Shown here: positions 30,838 to 36,070 of the stretch, in pieces
Numbering within the stretch: position 1 is the first letter of the stretch
Layout of the letters: every line of letters starts with the position of its first letter
NCBI GenBank assembly: GCA_937888635.1
Contig: CALARG010000060.1
Span: 1 to 36,070, forward strand
DNA length: 36,070 bases
Direction of reading: 5' to 3'
Origin: an uncultured Alphaproteobacteria bacterium
Lineage (GTDB): Bacteria; Pseudomonadota; Alphaproteobacteria; Rs-D84
The notes under the pieces: model-generated
What the model was told of the DNA's origin: nothing
Database searches by the model: none
Seen by the model: the letters and a program-made list of their open reading frames with translations, nothing else
Made by a program: the position numbers and the translations under genes

Positions 30838-31443
30838 ATGAGTAAAGGCTGGGACAGTATAGCGTTAAAAAAGTTAAAGGCTTTGACGGGCAAAGGGCTT
30901 TCTACATCCGAAATTGGCAAGCGTTTGGGAATGTCAAAGAACGCCATTGTGGGAAAGTTAAATCGTCTGGGGTGGAATGCCAAGGCGGGCGGTGCGCCAA
31001 CTGCAAAAGAAGCAGAGGTTAAGGCGGCAACCAAAAAGACGGCTGATAAAACTGGGGCAAAAAAGGCGGCGGTCAAGACTGCGCCAAAGGCAAAAGAGAC
31101 CGTGAAAAAAGCAACTGTGGCAAAAAAAGAAACAGTTAAGGCGACAGAGAAAAAGCCTGTTGCAAAAAAGTCAGAAAAGAAAGTTGCGGAAAAGGTCAAG
31201 GAAACATCGCAGGCCGAAGTCAAGACCAGCAAGGCAGATGTAAAAAAACTGGCGATGCATCAACGCATTGTTCAACATTCTTTGGAAATGGCTAACTTAA
31301 AGCCGAATCAGTGTCGTTGGCCAATTGGCGATCCTGATTCTGAACATTTTCATTTTTGTGGCGAAACAGTTTTTGTTGGTAAACCGTATTGCTATGAACA
31401 TTGTAAGCAGGCGTATCAGTTTACACCACCAAAGAAGAAGTAA
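30838..31443 (+). CDS. gcrA: Cell-cycle regulator GcrA
   Basis: GcrA binds sigma70 RNA polymerase and activates promoters with CcrM-methylated GANTC sites, controlling the alphaproteobacterial cell cycle. 201 residues: an N-terminal helix-turn-helix (LTGKGLSTSEIGKRLGMSKNAIVGKLNRLGW, about 15-47), a long Lys/Ala-rich linker (about 50-135) and the C-terminal sigma-binding domain with CRWPIGDPDSEHFHFCG...KPYCYEHCKQAY. The linker is longer and more basic than usual. AAGGA is 9 nt upstream. The 799-residue envelope protein gene follows by 18 nt, so they are probably co-transcribed. This gene is the best taxonomic marker in the window. Confidence 0.94.
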   Translation: MSKGWDSIALKKLKALTGKGLSTSEIGKRLGMSKNAIVGKLNRLGWNAKAGGAPTAKEAEVKAATKKTADKTGAKKAAVKTAPKAKETVKKATVAKKETVKATEKKPVAKKSEKKVAEKVKETSQAEVKTSKADVKKLAMHQRIVQHSLEMANLKPNQCRWPIGDPDSEHFHFCGETVFVGKPYCYEHCKQAYQFTPPKKK

Positions 31444-31461
31444 TTTTTAGGGATTGGGCAG

Positions 31462-33861
31462 ATGCAAAACGAGAGAGAAAATCTTTATCAGCCATTAACT
31501 TATGCCGATTATGATATTTCGGGCAATGTCTTGCGTGCGTATTATGACGCAGACGGCAAGATTGTTTTTGTCTTGGATTATACAGAAACACAGGTCAAGC
31601 CGAATGTTTTGTTGGTGATTAATCCAGTTGGAGAACGCAAGTGGGATGATATATTGGCCAATGATTATGGACTTGATTTAGAGACGGTGCGTCCCAAGAA
31701 AGATAATAAATACCAAAAACTGGATATTGAATACGCGGGATTGGGCCAGTATGACGATTTGATTCGCGCAAGTGATGGTGGCAACAATCTGGATATGGCG
31801 TTGCAGAATTTGGCGGCGTTCCGTAATGATGCCGCGCGACGGGCCGCGTTTGAAAGATTGGGGGCGGCAGAGTTAACCGCAGATCGGGCGCGCGAAACAG
31901 TTGATAAGACCAAAGATACAATTTCTGAATTGCAGGGGCGTATAAAGACTTTGCGTGCCAAGTTGGCGGCGCAGCGACGCGATATTGGGCGTGAACCGAC
32001 CAAGCAATCGGCGGCCAAGATTCTGCGTACAGAAACGCAAATTGATGCAGCGACGGATAAATTATCGCGTGCAAAAAAGCGTTTGCAACGGGCGCAACGG
32101 CGTTTAGATGCAGCGTTGGAAGAAATTGATGTCGCGAATAATATCTTAACAATTTTGGATGCGGATGATGTGGCATTACCTGTGGCACAGCCAAAGGTTG
32201 CGATACCACAGGTTGTGGAAAATAAACCCGATGAACCACAAGGGATTGTGTTTGCACCGCAAATAAATATAATCAATAATAATGACAAATCAGAACCAAA
32301 GGCAGAAAAAATGGCCGACGAAGAAGTAAAACCTTTATTTGATACAGACCCAAAAATATTAGACGACGAAATTGCGTTTAAGCCGGTTGAATTTAATACG
32401 AATTCAACACAAAGTACTGTGCCGTCAGTGCCGGCGATAGATACGGAAGATGATTTGTTGCCGATGCCTGCGCCACAAACCGCGGTTGAGCCAGTTGTCT
32501 TTGAACCGGTGGCAGATACCCCAATTGTGCAAGAGTCGCAGACTGATTATGAGGAAGAAGATGATGACGATGGTGATGTCATGCCGGTCAGTTTTCAGCC
32601 ACCGGTGCTGGAATCCCAACAGGATGTAGAGCCTGTTATGCCTGTGTTGGATACGATAACATCTGTATCAGAACCCCAGGTTCAGATTGATTCTGAATTA
32701 ATGCCATCTATTGCGCCGATTGAAATTCCGCAGGTCGCCCCGGTTGAAGTTCCAGCCGCACCACAGGCATACGCGGCGGAAAATGTTGATTATGATGTGC
32801 CAGCAGCACCCCAGGCGGCGGTTGAACCGTTGCCGGCACCTGCGCCATTAGATGATATAGAACCGGCCCCGATTGATTCTGGAATGCGACCTGTGTCGCC
32901 AATATCTGGTGGCGATGGCGATGCGTTGCCCCCTGCCCCTGTGGCAGATGCGACGATTACACCGCGCAAGCCAACAATGCTGTATTATGTATTGTTAATT
33001 ATATTGATTGTTTTGTCTGTGTTTACATTATGGTTCTATCAAAATACTACAAATAAATCTGTTCCAGAATTGGGTGCAAAAACACAGCAAGAACAGGCCG
33101 TGGTCGCAGAAGAGCCAGTGGCAGAAGTGGCGACAGCTGTTGAGGAATCTGTGATAGAAGAGCCAGTTGTGGCAGAGGTGACCGTTGAAGAGGTGGCGCC
33201 CACAGCCGAAGAAGAAGTGGTGGTAACAGAACCAGAGCCTGCCCCGGTTGCAGAGCCAGAGCCTGTGGTAATCCCAGATGTTGTGCCGGAACCTGTTCCA
33301 GTTGTTGAACCAGAACCTGTTCAGTTAGAGGTTGCAGTTGAACCAGAACCAGTGCCCGTGACGCCAGTTGTGGAAGAGCCTGCAACAGTTGTGCCAGAGC
33401 CAACAGTTGCAGTGATTGAGCCTGTGTCGCCATTTTTGACAGAAGAAGATGCGCAGCCTGCAAAAAAAATTATGACAGAAGAAGAAATTCTGGCCAGCAA
33501 GCCGGCATATGGTGTTTCGCAAAATGAAAGAATGTTTGTGGCGGATGAAGAATATGAAACGGATTCTGCAACAGTTGTTCAAGAAATTGATGAAATGTTG
33601 GAAGAGGATATGGGGGTTGATGTTATGGCGGATGCCCAAATTGTTCGCCCAACAATTGTAGAAGAACAAGAAATTGAACCTGCGACACATCAATATGTGA
33701 CACAACAGGTTTTTGAAGAAACAGAAACACAAGAAACCTGTGCGGATGGAAATGCACCAGATGCGGACGGGTGCTGTGCCGGGGAAGAATTGGCCGATGT
33801 AGATGGCGAATATTTATGTTGTGCCATTGGAACAGATGATTGTTTCCCGCCAATGATGTAG
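31462..33861 (+). CDS. 799-residue single-pass envelope protein with EP-rich linker and Cys-rich tail
   Basis: Order of parts: an N-terminal folded region (1 to about 130, YADYDISGNVLRAYYDADGK...), a long coiled coil (about 139-220, Arg/Lys/Glu/Ala), an acidic Pro/Val-rich stretch, one transmembrane helix at about 505-527 (LYYVLLIILIVLSVFTLWFY), a Glu/Pro/Val-rich region with PEPV repeats (about 590-655), and a C-terminal motif with six Cys (ETCADGNAPDADGCC...EYLCC...DDCFPPMM, from about 757). With no signal peptide, the first 500 residues should be cytoplasmic and the rest periplasmic, a TonB- or FtsN-like topology. Not recognised as any named family. Lies 18 nt after gcrA, so cell-cycle or envelope function is plausible. 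Confidence 0.75.
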   Translation: MQNERENLYQPLTYADYDISGNVLRAYYDADGKIVFVLDYTETQVKPNVLLVINPVGERKWDDILANDYGLDLETVRPKKDNKYQKLDIEYAGLGQYDDLIRASDGGNNLDMALQNLAAFRNDAARRAAFERLGAAELTADRARETVDKTKDTISELQGRIKTLRAKLAAQRRDIGREPTKQSAAKILRTETQIDAATDKLSRAKKRLQRAQRRLDAALEEIDVANNILTILDADDVALPVAQPKVAIPQVVENKPDEPQGIVFAPQINIINNNDKSEPKAEKMADEEVKPLFDTDPKILDDEIAFKPVEFNTNSTQSTVPSVPAIDTEDDLLPMPAPQTAVEPVVFEPVADTPIVQESQTDYEEEDDDDGDVMPVSFQPPVLESQQDVEPVMPVLDTITSVSEPQVQIDSELMPSIAPIEIPQVAPVEVPAAPQAYAAENVDYDVPAAPQAAVEPLPAPAPLDDIEPAPIDSGMRPVSPISGGDGDALPPAPVADATITPRKPTMLYYVLLIILIVLSVFTLWFYQNTTNKSVPELGAKTQQEQAVVAEEPVAEVATAVEESVIEEPVVAEVTVEEVAPTAEEEVVVTEPEPAPVAEPEPVVIPDVVPEPVPVVEPEPVQLEVAVEPEPVPVTPVVEEPATVVPEPTVAVIEPVSPFLTEEDAQPAKKIMTEEEILASKPAYGVSQNERMFVADEEYETDSATVVQEIDEMLEEDMGVDVMADAQIVRPTIVEEQEIEPATHQYVTQQVFEETETQETCADGNAPDADGCCAGEELADVDGEYLCCAIGTDDCFPPMM

Positions 33862-33879
33862 TATCATAAAGGGTGTGTT

Positions 33880-34143
33880 ATGGTTGTTTTCTTGGGGCCT
33901 GTTTGGTCTGCGAAAAAAGGAGTTAAGGCTGGGGTTGGGGTTGCAACCAAGGTGGTAAGCGCGTGGTCTGTTGCGGCACGGGCTGCAAGAATAGCAAAGA
34001 TTGCGGTTCCGTCAGTTGTTTTTTTATGGGCGACATTAAAATTGCGTGCAAAATTAATGAAAAGAAAGCGACAAAAAGAGACGGAACGGCGGCTAAAAAA
34101 ACTGGAAAAGCAAATAGAGTTGGTGAATCAAAAGCAAAAATAA
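33880..34143 (+). CDS. Small basic membrane protein, unknown function
   Basis: 87 residues, with AAAGG upstream of the ATG and only 18 nt after the 799-residue gene. A weakly hydrophobic N-terminal region (GVKAGVGVATKVVSAWSVAARAARIAK) precedes a hydrophobic helix (IAVPSVVFLWATLKLRA, about 41-57) and a strongly charged coiled coil (RKRQKETERRLKKLEKQIEL). Probably inner-membrane anchored with a cytoplasmic helix. Third gene of the gcrA transcript; a strong terminator follows within 6 nt. No family known to me. Confidence 0.6.
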   Translation: MVVFLGPVWSAKKGVKAGVGVATKVVSAWSVAARAARIAKIAVPSVVFLWATLKLRAKLMKRKRQKETERRLKKLEKQIELVNQKQK

Positions 34144-34148
34144 AAAAA

Positions 34149-34169
34149 CGCCCGGCTGGGCGCTTTTTT
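34149..34169. terminator. Bidirectional intrinsic terminator
   Basis: CGCCC (34149-34153), loop GGCT, GGGCG (34158-34162), with T6 to the right and A7 to the left, ending the gcrA operon and the convergent methyltransferase-like gene. Confidence 0.85.
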
Positions 34170-34803
34170 ATCTGGATTGATTAATGTGCTTGTTTAATTT
34201 GTTTTTTAATATTGTCAATCTGGGGGCGGTGTATTCTTCGTATTCTGGGTATAGTTTCGGAAGCCGAGTATAAAATTTATTAAATATTTCGGTGCTGATT
34301 ATCAGGTCCAGCAGTTGAAAGCCAAATTTATCGCGTGGAAAATGTATCGGGCATGATAATATTCCGTGCTCGTTCTTAGGATGGCCACCGATGCGCAGTG
34401 TGCCACCGGGTTTTAGCGCGATTGTGGCACGGCGGTAAAATTCAGCCGCATGTGAAACGGTTGGTGAATATAGTGGCAGTGAATACATCGCCCAAATTTC
34501 ATCAAATTCATTTACAAAATTTGTTTCGTTGAAATCGCATTTTATGTTTGTTTTTGCGGTCTGGGGGTTGATTATATATGGGTCTATGTTTGTGACATGG
34601 CAATTGATTTTTAGCATGTTAAATGCGTGTTGAATCCTGGAATTGCCGCCACCGATTAATAACAGTTTCTTGTTGTTAAGTTGGCGCAGGCTTTGTCGTG
34701 GAATTTTATATGTTTTTAGGTATGTTGACAGTCGTCTGCGCGTCATGACGATGTCGGAATTAAAGAACTCTGTTAAAAATTCGTTTTGTGCTGTTTGAAT
34801 CAT
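34168..34803 (-). CDS. SAM-dependent methyltransferase-like protein
   Basis: 211 residues with a Rossmann-type pattern: LLLIGGGNSRIQHAFNML (motif I-like, about 47-64), an acidic residue ending strand 2 (VTNIDPYI), DEIWAMYSLPLYS at the motif IV position, and a motif resembling post-I strands (ATIALKPGGTLRIGGHP). The family is recognisable only at this broad level; the substrate is unknown. An upstream basic segment (MTRRRLSTYLKTYKIPRQSLRQL) may bind nucleic acid or another acidic partner. There is no good ribosome site. TTGACA on the - strand at 34840-34835 lies about 35 nt before the ATG, so a nearly leaderless message is possible. It follows thyA after its terminator. Confidence 0.65.
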   Translation of the reverse strand: MIQTAQNEFLTEFFNSDIVMTRRRLSTYLKTYKIPRQSLRQLNNKKLLLIGGGNSRIQHAFNMLKINCHVTNIDPYIINPQTAKTNIKCDFNETNFVNEFDEIWAMYSLPLYSPTVSHAAEFYRRATIALKPGGTLRIGGHPKNEHGILSCPIHFPRDKFGFQLLDLIISTEIFNKFYTRLPKLYPEYEEYTAPRLTILKNKLNKHINQSR

Positions 34804-34841
34804 TTGGCAGAATGTTGATAGAAATTTTGCGGTATGTCAAG

Positions 34842-34863
34842 AAAAACGCCCGTTTGGGCGTTT
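34842..34863 (-). terminator. Intrinsic terminator after thyA
   Basis: AAACGCCC (34844-34851), GTTT, GGGCGTTT (34856-34863); read on the - strand it is followed by TTC and lies just after the thyA stop at 34866. Confidence 0.8.
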
Positions 34864-34865
34864 CT

Positions 34866-35837
34866 TTATCGTGCGACATCGCCACGCAATTTTTCATGGC
34901 AGATGTAATCTTTTAATTTAAATCCATCTTTTGCGTGCCAATTTAGCATGCCATGCCAATTTTCATCTGGTATTTCAACAGTTGGCAGTTTGTATGGTGT
35001 GCGCTGAAGTTGCTGGGCAACCTGGGGCAGATGGTTTTGGTATATGTGCGCGTCATGCAGTTCGCCTTTTAACACGCCAGGGGTCAGACCCGCTTCTTTG
35101 GCGTACAGCAGTAACAGCAGTGCATAACTGGCGATATTATATGGAATGCCCAAGAACATATCACATGACCGCTGGGTCCAGATTAGATTTAATTTGCCGT
35201 CGCGCACGATTAATTGGTGCATGACATGGCATGGTGGTAATGCCATTTGTGGAAAGTCAACCGGATTCCACGCAGATACAATAATACGACGGTCGTTTGG
35301 ATTGTTCTTTAATTTGTCTATGGCGTTTGCAACCTGGTCTATGCCGGGTTTTTGTGGGTTAAAATTATCGGTTGGATTGCGTTCTATGCGTCCCAAATCC
35401 CACTGGTATTCGCCGCCAAAGTGTCGCCATTGGAATCCATAAATTGGCCCCAGGTCGCGTTCGTTATCCATTATGGAATTACGCAAAATTTGTTGTTGGT
35501 TTGCGTCCAGTTTGCGCTTGCCCTGGTATTCCAGCAACCCGCGTTTTAGATTGTATGTTTGTTCAACCTTAATTGGGTTGGCCCATTCGTTCCAGATTTT
35601 GCATTTTCTGTCGGTCAGCCATTTTTTGTCGGTTATTCCGTGCAGAAAGAATTCCAGTTCGGTCGCAATGTTTTTCAGTCCCATTTGCTTGGTTGTGACC
35701 AGTGGAAATCCGTCGGCCATGTCATGAACAAATGTTGCGCCGTGCCCCAGACCGATGTCAGGAATGCCGGTGCGGTTGTTGCGATATTCGGTACAGTTGC
35801 TGTGTATGTTTTTTAATATATCAAGGTATGCCTGCAT
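34866..35837 (-). CDS. thyA: Thymidylate synthase
   Basis: Methylates dUMP to dTMP with methylene-tetrahydrofolate. 323 residues from ATG 35837 (MQAYLDILKN), set by AAGGGGAAAT upstream; the frame upstream runs through a terminator hairpin. Motifs: RTGIPDIGLGHGATF near the N-terminus, catalytic Cys203 in ALPPCHVMHQ, RRIIVSAWNP (184-191) and TQRSCDMFLGIPYNIASY for nucleotide and folate binding. An insertion at about 88-160 makes it longer than the 264-residue E. coli enzyme, as in the long form known from Lactobacillus. Folded between terminators, so probably monocistronic. Confidence 0.95.
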   Translation of the reverse strand: MQAYLDILKNIHSNCTEYRNNRTGIPDIGLGHGATFVHDMADGFPLVTTKQMGLKNIATELEFFLHGITDKKWLTDRKCKIWNEWANPIKVEQTYNLKRGLLEYQGKRKLDANQQQILRNSIMDNERDLGPIYGFQWRHFGGEYQWDLGRIERNPTDNFNPQKPGIDQVANAIDKLKNNPNDRRIIVSAWNPVDFPQMALPPCHVMHQLIVRDGKLNLIWTQRSCDMFLGIPYNIASYALLLLLYAKEAGLTPGVLKGELHDAHIYQNHLPQVAQQLQRTPYKLPTVEIPDENWHGMLNWHAKDGFKLKDYICHEKLRGDVAR

Positions 35838-35858
35838 GGTTATTTCCCCTTTGTACAA

Positions 35859-35882
35859 GAAAAAGCGCGCCGGTTGGCGCGC
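35859..35882 (-). terminator. Intrinsic terminator after tig
   Basis: GCGCGCC (35865-35871), GGTT, GGCGCGC (35876-35882). On the - strand it is followed by T5 (35860-35864), just after the stop codon of the trigger factor gene. Confidence 0.85.
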
Positions 35883-35888
35883 CACTAA

Positions 35889-36070
35889 TTAACGGACAGA
35901 TGCCTGTTTAAACAATTCGTCTGCTTTGACCTTTTTTTCTTTGGTCTTAACATTTGTTAACATTGCATCCAGGGCCTTGCGTTCAAATAACATGCCACGC
36001 AACATTGCCAAGGCATTTTGATTCTTGTTATAGAATTCAAATACCTGTTTTGGATCTGGATAGCGTGCCG
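35889..36070 (-). CDS. tig: Trigger factor, C-terminal end (cut by window edge)
   Basis: The last 60 residues of a ribosome-associated folding chaperone. The visible part matches the C-terminal region of the family: ARYPDPKQVFEFYNKNQNALAMLRGMLFERKALDAML, then a Lys-rich tail (NVKTKEKKVKADELF) to the stop at 35889. The usual pattern is YPGQ...EYYxxNPxALxxLRxPLFEEKVVDFIL. The PPIase and ribosome-binding domains lie beyond the right edge. It is followed directly by its terminator. Confidence 0.8.
   Translation of the reverse strand, partial: ARYPDPKQVFEFYNKNQNALAMLRGMLFERKALDAMLTNVKTKEKKVKADELFKQASVR

Noticed and set aside
31619..32288. Two overlapping - strand frames of more than 200 codons antisense to the 799-residue protein
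   Set aside because: Caused by the repetitive coiled-coil codons on the other strand; no promoter or ribosome site.
1..36070. CRISPR array, prophage, IS element or toxin-antitoxin pair
   Set aside because: No regularly spaced repeats, transposase, integrase or phage structural gene was found; the repeats present are small intergenic palindromes.

Overview
The window reads as chromosomal DNA of an alphaproteobacterium with a compact genome. GcrA (30838-31443) is essentially restricted to that class. Bactofilin, a TlyA-type rRNA methyltransferase, LpxA/LpxB (so a lipid A outer membrane) and an autotransporter-type beta barrel agree with a Gram-negative. The code is standard (lpxB ends in TGA). 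Many secreted proteins have no recognisable family, which fits a little-studied, perhaps host-associated lineage (inference). No phage, IS element, integrase or CRISPR array was seen. The + strand is rich in G and T even where genes lie on the - strand, so it is probably the leading strand of one replichore.

Layout. 1-326: REP-like palindromes. 327-7417: rnhA divergent from a transketolase, a YgjP-like metallopeptidase, a structured non-coding stretch, two small Cys-rich secreted proteins and the remnant of a third, hisS-prfA and a small orphan gene. 7430-9776: beta-barrel protein divergent from aroK-mscL. 9861-10777: a 58-residue membrane protein and 700 bp of gene-free, hairpin-rich DNA. 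10778-14873: Zn-ribbon orphan (-), tlyA and leuS (+). 14874-15115: a duplicated hairpin element. 15116-17870 (-): trmN6-like, M23 endopeptidase, bactofilin, rpiB, a compact envelope/shape operon. 17911-20907: polytopic membrane protein, lpxA-lpxB. 20944-23502 (-): 859-residue secreted Cys-rich orphan. 23684-24104: four tRNA genes (Leu-CAG, Ala-CGC, Leu-TAA, Val-CAC). 24152-24739: an HGSP-motif orphan. 24770-30764 (-): a secreted-protein region. 30838-34143 (+): gcrA, a 799-residue envelope-spanning protein and a small membrane protein. 34168-36070 (-): methyltransferase-like protein, thyA and the 3' end of tig.

The most novel-looking part is the - strand operon 25150-30764: a minimal prepilin peptidase, a secreted protein, three exported orphans (two with hydrophobic hairpins) and a GH108-type muramidase, with 1-8 nt overlaps or short gaps. 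The first secreted protein and the muramidase share a roughly 75-residue module (FPTTxAD...EYCxKYPxD...C) that I do not recognise. It looks like a dedicated envelope or secretion device, but its function is inference. It is divergent from gcrA, and the two promoters share an overlapping near-palindromic -10.

The other genes are mostly housekeeping: translation (hisS, prfA, leuS, tlyA, tRNAs), pentose phosphate (transketolase, rpiB), lipid A, shikimate, dTMP and osmotic protection. Several start right after a -10 box without a Shine-Dalgarno sequence (transketolase, tlyA, possibly aroK), which suggests leaderless mRNAs. All calls rest on reading the sequence; no database search was run.
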